NCBI RefSeq assembly: GCF_000021565.1
Contig: NC_012440.1
Coordinates: 1,566,210 to 1,630,209, forward strand
Source of the DNA: Persephonella marina EX-H1
Lineage (GTDB): Bacteria; Aquificota; Aquificia; Aquificales; Hydrogenothermaceae
DNA length: 64,000 bases
Direction: 5' to 3'
Positions 27,082 to 36,106 of this stretch are shown piece after piece (within the stretch, counting starts at the first letter, position 1; each line of letters begins with the position of its first letter). The notes under the pieces were generated by a model that saw only the letters and a program-made list of their open reading frames with translations, was not told where the DNA came from and did no database searches. The position numbers and the translations under genes are program-made.

Positions 27082-28668
27082 CTAAAATCTGAATATTTTA
27101 TAAAGTGAGAATAGGCCAAATAGAATGGCAAATACCAGTATTATATCTCCTAATGCGGTTTTCCCTGCAAGAAAGAATATCCCAGATGAGATCAAAAGAC
27201 CTATAAACACTATGGCAACAGCTATCTTCTGTGTCTGGAATCTGTAAAACTCCTGAAGTTCCTCAAGATCTTTAAATATTATGCTGAATGTTAGCCTTTC
27301 CCTTATCAGAAGTCTGTATATATTCTCAAGTTTAAATATTCCGTAGTAATAAAGCTCTGTTGCTGTTTTCAGCTCTAAAAGCTTTTCCTTTATATAATCC
27401 TTTGTTGATAGTGTTATAAACTTTCTAAGCCTTTTTGTTGGGTTGAACTCAGGGTAGAGTGATCTTACAGTTCCTTCAAGGTTTATTGCTGTTTTCCCAA
27501 GGTAAGATATCTCCATAGGAAGTCTTAGATGGTTATTTCTAACAATATCTATAACCTCAAGAACCATCTCTTTAAGATCTATCTCATCAAGCTGTTTGTT
27601 GTAATACTTCTCAAGGAATGTTTCCACATCCTGCTCTAACTCCATAATGTCTGTTTTGGGTGTTATCATGTTGAGACCTTCATAAAAATGCATTGCAAGG
27701 TTAACATCAAGTGTTGTTACAGCGATTATATAGTCATAAAAAAGTCTTTTTTTCTCCTTTGGAAGTCTTGAGATCATACCGTAATCTACAGCACATATCC
27801 TTCCGTCATCCATTACAAAGATATTTCCAGGATGGGGATCGGCATGGTATATACCATCAACAAATACCATCTTAAAGTAAGCATCTGTAAGCTCTTCAGA
27901 GAGCTTTTTCAGTGAGAAACCTCTTTTAACAAGCTCCTCAGTCTCTGATATCTTTATGCCCTCTATAAACTCTGTAACAAGTATCTCCTCGTGTGTTAAG
28001 GATGTGTAACATTTAGGTACATAGAACTGGGGGTAGTTTTCAAAGTTCTTTCTGAAAATCTGGATGTTCTGTGCCTCTATCAGGAGGTTTGCTTCCCTTA
28101 ATGTTGTTCTTTTAAACTGGTGTATGAGAGCCGGGAGATTCAGTTCTTTTACAGTTTTTGAGTGTCTCTCAAGGAATCTGACAAGTATGAGCATAAGCTC
28201 CGAATCAAGATTTATAAGCTCTTTTAAACCTGGCCTCCTTATCTTTATCGCTACTTTTTCACCTGTCTGGAGATAACCTGTGTGAACCTGTGAGATTGAT
28301 GCAGAGGCTAAAGGTTCAGGATCAATATATGAGAAAATTCTGTCCAGGTCTTCACCGTAGTTTCTTATAAGAATCTTTTCTATAGTCTCAAATTCTATGG
28401 GGGCTACTTTGTCCTGGAGTTTTATAAGCTCCTTTATAACCTCCTGTGGAACAAGATCCGGCCTTGTGCTGAGAACCTGTCCTAACTTTATAAATGAAGG
28501 TCCAAGTTTTTCAAGGGCTTCTCTCAGCCTTTTTGGTCTTTTTGTTTCATCTATCTCAAGGCCGAAAAGAAGCTGGAAGTACTCATAAACATTGTAAAAT
28601 CCAAGTTTTGATAGTGTTGTGCTGATCTCTTTAAATCTTTTTAAAAGCCTTATATTCTTTCTAAACAT
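27082..28668 (-). CDS. ubiB: UbiB/AarF family atypical kinase (ABC1 domain)
   Basis: The 528-residue protein is a UbiB family protein-kinase-like ATPase. Visible marks are the KxGQ-like LGPSFIKLGQVLSTRPD, the Ala-rich loop PLASASISQVH, VAIKIRRPG with the lysine, DPHPGNIF and CAVDYGMISRL (the DFG equivalent). The C-terminus has two hydrophobic segments (about 475-495 and 500-520), placing it at the membrane. UbiB proteins support quinone synthesis. In Aquificales the quinone is a menathioquinone or menaquinone type, so its role in that pathway is inferred. It sits 4 bp after thyX and upstream of hisA. Confidence 0.9.
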   Translation of the reverse strand: MFRKNIRLLKRFKEISTTLSKLGFYNVYEYFQLLFGLEIDETKRPKRLREALEKLGPSFIKLGQVLSTRPDLVPQEVIKELIKLQDKVAPIEFETIEKILIRNYGEDLDRIFSYIDPEPLASASISQVHTGYLQTGEKVAIKIRRPGLKELINLDSELMLILVRFLERHSKTVKELNLPALIHQFKRTTLREANLLIEAQNIQIFRKNFENYPQFYVPKCYTSLTHEEILVTEFIEGIKISETEELVKRGFSLKKLSEELTDAYFKMVFVDGIYHADPHPGNIFVMDDGRICAVDYGMISRLPKEKKRLFYDYIIAVTTLDVNLAMHFYEGLNMITPKTDIMELEQDVETFLEKYYNKQLDEIDLKEMVLEVIDIVRNNHLRLPMEISYLGKTAINLEGTVRSLYPEFNPTKRLRKFITLSTKDYIKEKLLELKTATELYYYGIFKLENIYRLLIRERLTFSIIFKDLEELQEFYRFQTQKIAVAIVFIGLLISSGIFFLAGKTALGDIILVFAILFGLFSLYKIFRF

Positions 28669-28671
28669 CTT

Positions 28672-29757
28672 TCAAAATACTATTCCCTGATTTTCAAGTA
28701 GTTTTTTCATCTTGATCGCTGTATCCCTTATCTCCCACTGGGCGTGAGGGTCTGTTCTCTTTGTTATAAAATCCTTTATCCAGTAAAGGGTTCCGGAAAC
28801 TACTATTGTTGTTTTTCTACCATGGGGAAGTATGAATCTTGCATCCTCCCTTTTTACCTTTCCCCTATAAACAGCAAAATCGTAGACGATCTGTGAAAGC
28901 TGATCATTGAGAGTAAACAGCTCTTTCAGGCTTATACTCTCCTTATCGGAGAATGATCTTAAAAGTCTGTCTGTTCTTGTTCTTATCTCATCTTTTATCT
29001 CCTGTTTTGTGTCCGCACCTAAAACCTCATTCAGGATTTTGTCTATGATCTTAAGGAATTCCTCTGTTACTGATTTTATCTTTATCTCTGAACTTTCAAC
29101 GGAGGGAGGAATAACAAGACTGTTCTCATCTTCCTTTACATACCTCTGGCTTCTCTGGGAGTAGTTAAGAGCTGTATGCCTGACGAGCTGGTGTGTCATC
29201 GTTCTTGATACATTGTCTATGAAAAAAACAGCGTACCCGTCATAATCTTTTATCATTCCTATAAGTGTGACATTGTCCTCCTTTCCTAAAGGCTGAATGG
29301 GAATATCATACTCAGCCATTTTGTTGAATGTCTCAAAGTAGATCTTTTCATCTATATCAAGCAGTCTCTCAAGGTAATGTCTGAGTGATATACCGATAAC
29401 AGTTGGATACTTTGGGTTGTAGTGTGATTTAAAGTTTGTTGCTGATATTTTTAATGCAAGTATCCTCGCCTTTTCATACTTTGGAAGATCTTTCAGACTA
29501 TCTTCAAGAAGTCTGTCCAGCTTATCCTCAGGAAGTTCCGATAGATCTTTATATGCAAAAGAGTGGGCAAAAACGGAGAAATGTTTGTAGTTTCCAAGTT
29601 TTGAAAGAAATTTAGCTCTCTCTTCCTTTGATACGATCCTTGGATCGTTCAGAAGATAATCAAGATCTCCAGATGAGTAGCATGTTCTTGCTCCTAAAGC
29701 TGTAAATGGGATGGAATCCTTAAAATCCTCTAAGCTGAAAACCTCCTCAAGTCCCAT
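28672..29757 (-). CDS. thyX: Flavin-dependent thymidylate synthase-like protein with altered RHR motif
   Basis: ThyX methylates dUMP with FAD and methylenetetrahydrofolate. Segment MTHQLVRHTALNYSQRSQRY (188-206) aligns with the ThyX signature RHR-x7-S, with Ser203 in place, but the third residue is Thr195 instead of Arg. The protein has 361 residues, well above the usual 220-260, with an N-terminal extension and a C-terminal helical region before DARFILPHGRKTTIVVSG, a normal ThyX segment. It may be a divergent active enzyme or have another role. The Dcd and UbiB genes are near, but no other thymidylate synthase is in the window. Confidence 0.78.
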   Translation of the reverse strand: MGLEEVFSLEDFKDSIPFTALGARTCYSSGDLDYLLNDPRIVSKEERAKFLSKLGNYKHFSVFAHSFAYKDLSELPEDKLDRLLEDSLKDLPKYEKARILALKISATNFKSHYNPKYPTVIGISLRHYLERLLDIDEKIYFETFNKMAEYDIPIQPLGKEDNVTLIGMIKDYDGYAVFFIDNVSRTMTHQLVRHTALNYSQRSQRYVKEDENSLVIPPSVESSEIKIKSVTEEFLKIIDKILNEVLGADTKQEIKDEIRTRTDRLLRSFSDKESISLKELFTLNDQLSQIVYDFAVYRGKVKREDARFILPHGRKTTIVVSGTLYWIKDFITKRTDPHAQWEIRDTAIKMKKLLENQGIVF

Positions 29758-29797
29758 GAAAAACTCCTTACTTTTCTTTGTCTTAAGTATAATACCA

Positions 29798-31060
29798 TTA
29801 ACAGCTCATATTTCTCATCATTAGCTGTTTTATATTCTCTGCATACTTGATTCCTTCACTCTCTGCGTGGAGAACATCCTTTAAGGATACACCTAACTTT
29901 CTGCAGAGATATTTAAGCTGTTCATATGAGCTTGTCTCTATAGCTTCTGCTGTTTTAAGTAATAGACCAAGCTCGTTTTTCTCCTCAATCAGGGCTTCTT
30001 TTATCTTTTTGCTCAGTTTTATATCTTTAAGTATCTCCTCCTTGTTAAGTCCTAAAAGTGCATCTATAAGGGATAACATACCTGTAAGATAAGCCATCTC
30101 AGGAAAATCCTTTTCTATGCTTATCTTCTTAGCTGTTATCTCCATCATCCTCGCCCTTACAAGGGCCAGATCAAGCAGAGGATTATCCGCTATAGGACAT
30201 TTCGCTTCTGCATATAGCATCAGAAGGATCCACATCTTAAGCTGATCTGTTCCAATCATTGATATTGCATGTGTTATCGTTTTTATCTCTTTTCTGAATG
30301 AGAAAAATGCTGAGTTTACAAACTTTAAAAGGTTAAAACAGATCTTAACATCCTTTTTCATTATCTGTTCAACCTTTTTAAGGTCAACATTTTCTTTGTT
30401 CAGTTCTTTAAGTATCTCCAGCAGTGTTGTCTCAAAAGGATCAAACCTTTTGTGTGTGATAATAACGGGTTTTGCAAAGAAAAAACCCTGAAAAAGATCA
30501 AAATCAAGTTTAAGAGCCTTCTGGAAAGCTCTGTAGTCCTCAACCTTTTCAGCAAGGATATATATGTTTGGGAATTTTTTTCTGATATCTCTTATTATTT
30601 TTTCGGTAAGGTCGTCAGGTGTGTTCATCAGGTCTATCTTTACGTAATCAGCAACATGTAGGAGTCTAACATTGTCCTGAGAAGGTAGAAAGTCGTCAAG
30701 TGCTAATCTGTAACCTTTTTTCTTCAATAAGGTCAGTTTTTCTATTATGCTGTTGTCTACCGCTGTCTCTTCAAGTATTTCAAGAACTATATTTTCAGGT
30801 TTTATAAGTTCCAGAATGTTTGATTGTATAACCTCGTTGCTTATGTTTATAAAAACCTTTTTATTCCCTGCGATATTCTGAATGCCTATATTGTTAAATA
30901 TATTTACTATTACCCTTGATGTGGCTGATCTGCTGTTTTCTATCCGTGCAAAATCTTCATAACTTGTTCTGTAGAGTAACTCATAGGCGATTACTTTTTT
31001 GTTTTTGTCTAATATAGGCTGTCTTCCCAAGTATACATAACTTTCTCTGTCTTCAATCAT
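29798..31060 (-). CDS. EAL-HDOD (YuxH-type) signalling protein
   Basis: The 420-residue cytoplasmic protein joins an EAL-like domain (about 1-205) to an HDOD domain (about 206-400). The EAL motif is ELL (IAYELLYRT). Acidic and other residues used for catalysis in EAL enzymes seem kept: Asn in INIS, Glu in VLEILEE, DDF in LALDDF, Lys in YVKIDL, Glu in LAEKVED, and QGFFFAKP. So c-di-GMP binding or hydrolysis cannot be excluded, although many YuxH proteins are inactive. HDOD domains are protein-protein regulators linked to chemotaxis, motility and pili. It is divergent from the macrodomain gene. Confidence 0.85.
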   Translation of the reverse strand: MIEDRESYVYLGRQPILDKNKKVIAYELLYRTSYEDFARIENSRSATSRVIVNIFNNIGIQNIAGNKKVFINISNEVIQSNILELIKPENIVLEILEETAVDNSIIEKLTLLKKKGYRLALDDFLPSQDNVRLLHVADYVKIDLMNTPDDLTEKIIRDIRKKFPNIYILAEKVEDYRAFQKALKLDFDLFQGFFFAKPVIITHKRFDPFETTLLEILKELNKENVDLKKVEQIMKKDVKICFNLLKFVNSAFFSFRKEIKTITHAISMIGTDQLKMWILLMLYAEAKCPIADNPLLDLALVRARMMEITAKKISIEKDFPEMAYLTGMLSLIDALLGLNKEEILKDIKLSKKIKEALIEEKNELGLLLKTAEAIETSSYEQLKYLCRKLGVSLKDVLHAESEGIKYAENIKQLMMRNMSC

Positions 31061-31118
31061 TTTATTATTCTCGTCTTATTTGTTTATAATTATAAATCAA
31101 AAATTTTTAAGGTAAATA

Positions 31119-31682
31119 ATGATGAAAAAGATAAAAATTTCTGGAAAAAAACTGGTTATAAAAAAAGGTGATATTACAGAGGAAGATACGGAGGCTATAG
31201 TTAACGCTGCAAACTCATCGCTTATGGGTGGTGGAGGGGTTGATGGTGCTATTCATTCTAAGGGAGGACCTGTTATACTGGAGGAGTGTAAAAAGATAAG
31301 GGAGACAGAATATCCTGAAGGTCTTCCGACAGGAAAGGCTGTTATAACATCAGGAGGTAACCTGAAAGCCAGATACGTTATACATACTGTAGGTCCTGTA
31401 TGTTCTTCAGGAAAACTTACAGAGGATAAAGCAAGGCTGTTAAAAGATGCCTATTACAACAGTTTGAGGCTTGCATCGGAAAGAGGAATAAAAACGATAG
31501 CATTCCCTTCTATAAGCACGGGAGCCTACAGATGCCCTGTAGAGGAATCATCAAAGATAGCCTTGAAAACAGCAATAGATTTCCTTAAGGAAGACAGAAC
31601 AGTTCAGGAAGTGAGATTTGTTTTATTTACGGACTATATTTATGAGATATACAAAAAATCTCTTGAAGAGCTTGTAAAGTAA
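31119..31682 (+). CDS. Macrodomain ADP-ribose hydrolase-like protein
   Basis: The 187-residue protein is a single macrodomain of the MacroD/YmdB type. The ADP-ribose loops are clear: GDITEEDTEAIVNAANSSL and GGGGVDGAIH early, and AFPSISTGAYRCPVE later. Such enzymes remove ADP-ribose from proteins or nucleic acid, or deacetylate O-acetyl-ADP-ribose. AAGG precedes the start, with ATG codons at 31119 and 31122. The stop overlaps the start of the next gene as TAATG, so the two products are translationally coupled. No ADP-ribosyltransferase is visible nearby. Confidence 0.9.
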   Translation: MMKKIKISGKKLVIKKGDITEEDTEAIVNAANSSLMGGGGVDGAIHSKGGPVILEECKKIRETEYPEGLPTGKAVITSGGNLKARYVIHTVGPVCSSGKLTEDKARLLKDAYYNSLRLASERGIKTIAFPSISTGAYRCPVEESSKIALKTAIDFLKEDRTVQEVRFVLFTDYIYEIYKKSLEELVK

Positions 31683-32473
31683 TGGGACTTGATCTTCACT
31701 TTATGGATTTTGTTATTCTGGGGATAATTCTGTCTATAGTAAGTGTTTACGCCTACTTTAGATACAGGGAAGAAAAGCACAAGGAAGAGAAGATGCTTAT
31801 TCCTAATCTTCTCTCATACAGGGAAAAGTATATTAAAGAGAGGGAGCTTTACACTAAAAGGGCTGAGAAATTTAAAGAGAAGATGATGAAAGTTGAGGAG
31901 GAGTTTGAAAAGATAAGGAAAAATATACCGAACTACAGATGGACGGAAGAGGAAAAGGAGGTTCTCAGAAATCTGAAAGGAACTGAGTTTGAGAGGATAT
32001 TTACGGTAATCTTTCAGCTCCTTGGTTTTAAGGTTTACGAACCTCCTGTTTATAAAGATCATAATATTGATATCATTGTAGAGCTGTCAGATAATAGAAG
32101 AATATGTGTTGATTTTCTTGATTACACGCAGAGGAAAAAACTGGGTGAGGATTATATAAAAGAGCTTATAAAAGGTAAAGAAAAGTACCGTTGTGACGGA
32201 GTATGGCTCTTAACAAACAGGTTTCTCGACGACGAGATAGAGGAGATAATTTTTAATTATGATATAAATCTATTTGAGTTTAACCAGCTTGTCAGATTTT
32301 TCCCATCTTACAGGCTTGTTGATGATTATGATGAGAACAGAACTAAATTTCATAACTATGAGCTACTTTATAAAGAGACGCATGATGAGGTTATAAGAAG
32401 AGATCTGTGGATAAAAGAAGTTGAGGAGAAGATAAAAGAAATAAAGAAAAAAAGAGGAGAAAATGAGGATTAA
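31682..32473 (+). CDS. Membrane-anchored protein with restriction-endonuclease-like (Mrr_cat-type) domain
   Basis: In this 263-residue protein an N-terminal helix at about residues 9-27 is followed by a basic/acidic coiled coil (about 35-80). A domain from about 95 aligns by eye with Mrr-type nucleases: LKGTEFERIFTVIFQLLGFKVYE, DHNIDIIVE with the metal-binding Asp, IKELIKG, VWLLTNRF and INLFEFNQL. Where active nucleases have the Gln/Glu-x-Lys strand, this protein has CVDFLDY, so the catalytic lysine is not seen. It may be inactive or use a different site. It is coupled to the macrodomain gene and overlaps the protease gene by 11 bp. Confidence 0.6.
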   Translation: MGLDLHFMDFVILGIILSIVSVYAYFRYREEKHKEEKMLIPNLLSYREKYIKERELYTKRAEKFKEKMMKVEEEFEKIRKNIPNYRWTEEEKEVLRNLKGTEFERIFTVIFQLLGFKVYEPPVYKDHNIDIIVELSDNRRICVDFLDYTQRKKLGEDYIKELIKGKEKYRCDGVWLLTNRFLDDEIEEIIFNYDINLFEFNQLVRFFPSYRLVDDYDENRTKFHNYELLYKETHDEVIRRDLWIKEVEEKIKEIKKKRGENED

Positions 32474-33770
32474 ATATATCTTTTTAGTGGGGTGTATCAT
32501 GGTTTATACAGCTTTAGCAGGAACGTTTACTGAAAAGGATGGTGTTTATATAGAGAAGCTTGATAACGGTGCTACTGTTATTGTTAAGGAAAGGGAGGAT
32601 ACGAAGGCTGTTGCTGTTCAGGTATGGTTTGGTGTTGGTTCTGTTTTTGAAAATGATAAAGAAAGGGGTCTTTCGCATTTCCTTGAACATATGCTTTTCA
32701 ATGGAACTAAATATACAGAGCCAGGTGAGATTGAGGCGGAGATAGAGAAGAAAGGTGGAAATATAAATGCGGCTACAAGTTATGACTTTACCTATTATCA
32801 TATTGAGATAGCATCTCCTTTCTGGGAGGAGGGATTACAGTATCTTTACTATATGACGACAGCTCCTCTTCTCGCTGAGGATATGATAAAAAAAGAGAAG
32901 CCTATTGTTCTGGAGGAGTTAAACAGGCATCTTGATAACCCTAAAAACCTTCTATGGGATACTTTCAACAAACTTGCCTATAAGGTGAGTAACTATAAGC
33001 ATCCTGTTATAGGATACAGAGAGACAATAGAGAAATTTGATAGGAAACTTGTTACAGATTACTTTTACTCACATTACGTTCCATCAAACAGTTATATAGT
33101 TATAGTTGGAAATATTGACAGGAATAAAGTTATAAACAAAGTCAGACAGACTTTTGGTTCTGTTAAAGGTAAGCATTACACACCACCTTCTGTTCCTTTA
33201 GAAAAACCTCAGAGAAAGATAAGAAAAAAGGTACTGAAGAAGGATCAGATAACGAGAGCCTATGTGGCGATAGGCTGGCATGCTCCTCCTGTAGGAAGTG
33301 ATGAGAGCTTTACAGCTACAGTTCTGGAGGAGATACTTGTTGGTGGGAGAACATCCGTTCTTTATCAGGAGTTAAAGGAGAAGGGTCTTGTTCAGGCTAT
33401 TTACGGTGGTTATTTAGCCCATAGAGGAACGAGTCAGTTTCTTTTTTACTTTGTTACCTCTCCAGAAAAAGTTGATAAGGTTAAAGGGGAGATATTCAGG
33501 ATACTGGAAGAGTACAGAAAAAATGGTGTTGATCTGTCTGTAGTGGAAGATGCAAAGAAAAAAATAGTAAACAGGGAGATATTTGCGAGGGAAGAGGTTA
33601 CACATGATGCAGAGTCTCTGGGTTATGCAGCTTCCGTTGTTGGAGATATATACTACGATATTGACTACACAGAGAGGATAAGGAAGGTTAAGAAGGAGGA
33701 TGTTGATAGATTTTTAAGGAATTATCTGAAGGATAACAACTATACAGAGGTTCAGCTTTTACCTGAGTGA
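32463..33770 (+). CDS. Periplasmic M16 zinc peptidase
   Basis: The 435-residue protein has a signal peptide (about 1-19, ending TALAG). Its inverted zinc site is His72-Phe-Leu-Glu75-His76 in GLSHFLEH, with the distal Glu at about 151-152 in VLEELNRH. A second, inactive M16 domain follows (about 230-420), the normal two-domain plan of bacterial processing-peptidase-like enzymes such as PqqL or YmxG. It probably degrades or trims exported peptides. It overlaps the nuclease-fold gene, and its stop directly abuts the stop of the convergent GGDEF-EAL gene without a terminator between them. Confidence 0.9.
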   Translation: MRIKYIFLVGCIMVYTALAGTFTEKDGVYIEKLDNGATVIVKEREDTKAVAVQVWFGVGSVFENDKERGLSHFLEHMLFNGTKYTEPGEIEAEIEKKGGNINAATSYDFTYYHIEIASPFWEEGLQYLYYMTTAPLLAEDMIKKEKPIVLEELNRHLDNPKNLLWDTFNKLAYKVSNYKHPVIGYRETIEKFDRKLVTDYFYSHYVPSNSYIVIVGNIDRNKVINKVRQTFGSVKGKHYTPPSVPLEKPQRKIRKKVLKKDQITRAYVAIGWHAPPVGSDESFTATVLEEILVGGRTSVLYQELKEKGLVQAIYGGYLAHRGTSQFLFYFVTSPEKVDKVKGEIFRILEEYRKNGVDLSVVEDAKKKIVNREIFAREEVTHDAESLGYAASVVGDIYYDIDYTERIRKVKKEDVDRFLRNYLKDNNYTEVQLLPE

Positions 33771-35669
33771 TTACAGGAATTTCTTTAACTCTTCAGGTGG
33801 TATGGGAGGCTGAAGGTAGTAACCCTGCCCGTAGCATATACCTGTGTTCAGTATCTTTTCAAGAATCTCTCTGTTGTTTATATACTCGGCAACAACCTTT
33901 ATGTTAAGGTCATCTGCAAAATGTTTGATAGCCTTTACTATGGAATAAGCTTTGTTATCAACATCTATCTTCTGTATCAGACTTCCATCTATTTTAAGAT
34001 AGTCCGGGTTTAACTCTATTATATGGCTGAAGTTTGAGTAACCTGCTCCAAAATCATCTATTGCTATTTTGCATCCGATAAACTGGAGTTTGCTTAGCTG
34101 TTTTTTGAAAACATCGTAATTTTCTATCTCCTCAGACTCAAGTATCTCTATTGTTAGTCTACTTGCCTCGTCCTTCTCAAACATATCAGCAAAGAGTTTT
34201 ATTATATCCTCGTTGTATATATCCATAGCGGAAAGATTTATACTTATCTCAACATCCTTATACTTCTGGAGGATCTTTTTGTTAAACTCTATTATCTTTT
34301 TCGTGATATCCACATAGATGTAAGTTCTTTTAATTGGTGGTATAAACTCATTTGGATACAGAACTTCCCCATCCTTTGTGATGATCCTTACCAGAGATTC
34401 AAACTTTACAGCTGTTATTGTACTCAGGTCTATAATAGGCTGATAATGGCAGACAATCCTGTTCTCCTCAACAGCCTCTTTTATCACGTTTATATTCTTT
34501 TCACTTACCTTTAAGGCAACGTTGTACACCTCTATCCTGTTTCTCCCCTTCTGCTTTGCACTGTAAAGTGCGATATCAGCATGTTTTATAGCTTCCTCTA
34601 TTGATTTTTCATGCTCGTAGAAATTTATCCCTATGGATACGGTAACCTTAAGTTTTATATTTTCTATATCAAAGGGATAAAACTCTATCTCATTTTTTAT
34701 TCTTTTTGCCAGGTTCAGGATGTTCTTTTTGTATTCTGGTGATACAGGGTTTGCCCGAATTAGAAGTAAGAACTCCTCACCTCCGTATCTGATAAGTATG
34801 TCGTTATCTCTGATACATCTGTTTATCCTTTTTGTCAGCTCTTTAAGAACAAAATCACCTATCTCGTGGCCGTAGGTATCGTTTATCTTTTTAAAATGAT
34901 CTATATCTATAACGAACACTGTAAAGGGGTAGAACTTGAAAAGATCAGAGTTCTCATAAAGGAAAAGTCTGTTATAAGCCCCTGTTAGGGGATCGTAGTA
35001 CATCTTTTTCAGTTTTTTCTCATACCTGAAAAACTGGTAGATCGATACTATAAAAGATACTAGAACGAAGGAGATTCCTATAAGAAGAGCGTTCTGTATC
35101 TTCCTTACAATCTTTTTTATCTCGTGGAGCTTTTCTATAGAAAAATCAAGAACAATGAGACCTTTAACCTCATTATTCTGAACAATAGGTTTTATGTAGG
35201 TGATCCAGAGAAAGTCTATAAGTTCCTGTTTTATGATAAGATCCCTTTTTGTCTCAAAAACTTTGTACCATTCAGGATTAAAAATATCAAACTTCTGCCA
35301 GTATCTTCCCCTATCCTCAAGTGATATATCTAAAAGGTATCGTAACTTCCCATCTTTATCTCTGTATAGAATGTATGCATACTTAACATCAGGTGTAAGA
35401 AAAAGGGAGAACATCTTCTCTATCTCCCTTCTTGAGGAAGGATTCTGGAAGATGTACTTTATGTCCTGTCCGGAAGATTTAAAGAGGATGGCTTTTCTCA
35501 GATTGTTTAAAGGCTGTGAAATCCCCGGTATAACAGCATCGTTTATTATGCTGTCCTCTATAATCTTTCCAAATTTCGGAATGAGTATATATGAACCACC
35601 TAAGATCAGGAAGATAAAGATAAACATGTAAGAAAGATTGAGAAGATGCTTCCTGCTTCTCTCTACCAT
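33771..35669 (-). CDS. Membrane GGDEF-EAL protein with periplasmic sensor domain
   Basis: The 632-residue protein has TM1 about 12-31, a periplasmic sensor about 35-190, TM2 about 192-213, then GGDEF and EAL domains. GGEEF at 296-300 and the inhibitory-site RDND at 287-290 are intact, so diguanylate cyclase activity with feedback control is likely. In the EAL domain the motif is ESL (424-426), but the catalytic Glu, Asn, Glu, DDFGAGYSN, Lys in YLKID and Glu in VVAEYI remain, so phosphodiesterase activity is also possible. It is the last gene of a seven-gene operon and overlaps the periplasmic gene by 7 bp. Confidence 0.93.
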   Translation of the reverse strand: MVERSRKHLLNLSYMFIFIFLILGGSYILIPKFGKIIEDSIINDAVIPGISQPLNNLRKAILFKSSGQDIKYIFQNPSSRREIEKMFSLFLTPDVKYAYILYRDKDGKLRYLLDISLEDRGRYWQKFDIFNPEWYKVFETKRDLIIKQELIDFLWITYIKPIVQNNEVKGLIVLDFSIEKLHEIKKIVRKIQNALLIGISFVLVSFIVSIYQFFRYEKKLKKMYYDPLTGAYNRLFLYENSDLFKFYPFTVFVIDIDHFKKINDTYGHEIGDFVLKELTKRINRCIRDNDILIRYGGEEFLLLIRANPVSPEYKKNILNLAKRIKNEIEFYPFDIENIKLKVTVSIGINFYEHEKSIEEAIKHADIALYSAKQKGRNRIEVYNVALKVSEKNINVIKEAVEENRIVCHYQPIIDLSTITAVKFESLVRIITKDGEVLYPNEFIPPIKRTYIYVDITKKIIEFNKKILQKYKDVEISINLSAMDIYNEDIIKLFADMFEKDEASRLTIEILESEEIENYDVFKKQLSKLQFIGCKIAIDDFGAGYSNFSHIIELNPDYLKIDGSLIQKIDVDNKAYSIVKAIKHFADDLNIKVVAEYINNREILEKILNTGICYGQGYYLQPPIPPEELKKFL

Positions 35670-36106
35670 AAGTTTTTTTCACTCTCTATAAACTGGATAA
35701 GTTCCTGCGGTGGCGTAATATTGAATCTTTCCAATCTTTCCCTGATAAGAATAATATTTGGTCTTCCTTTATGCCAGTAAAGGGCCCCTATAACATTGTG
35801 GTTGTATTTAAGAAGATAGTATTTTGTGGTAAATATTGGCTTATTTCCACATTTTTCTACAGGGAACTTCTTTGTCAGTATTACAATATCAGCCTTTTCA
35901 CAGCTGTCTATAACTCTGAGATTATGGGAATGTCTGAACATATCCTTTATACCGTCTGTTATGAACACATTTATATCTTTTTTATCCATAACAAATGTAC
36001 ATATTTTCTCTATTATCCTCGCCTCTACTCTCTTATCCCCTGTGTATTTAGAGGCTATCGCTACTTCCGTAATAATAAGCAGTAACAGCAGTATAATCTT
36101 CTTCAT
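35663..36106 (-). CDS. Periplasmic protein with YfiR/DUF4154-like pattern
   Basis: This protein of about 147 residues has a signal peptide (MKKIILLLLLIITEVAIA). The order of segments matches YfiR/DUF4154 proteins by eye: an N-terminal helix EARIIEKICTFV, strand INVFITDG, CEKADIVILTK (the Cys-His-x-LF-like strand), a Gly strand with VIGALYWHKG, and a final ERFNITPPQELIQF helix resembling the GL-x-ISS-x-LL end. YfiR controls an inner-membrane diguanylate cyclase in the YfiBNR system. The start may be ATG 36106 (TAATG coupling to the TonB receptor) or 36118. The match is weak and needs a profile search; two cysteines remain. Confidence 0.45.
   Translation of the reverse strand: MKKIILLLLLIITEVAIASKYTGDKRVEARIIEKICTFVMDKKDINVFITDGIKDMFRHSHNLRVIDSCEKADIVILTKKFPVEKCGNKPIFTTKYYLLKYNHNVIGALYWHKGRPNIILIRERLERFNITPPQELIQFIESEKNLW

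Noticed and set aside
31682-32473. Active Mrr-type restriction enzyme
   Set aside because: The Gln/Glu-x-Lys catalytic strand is CVDFLDY, no methyltransferase is nearby and the protein has an N-terminal membrane helix.
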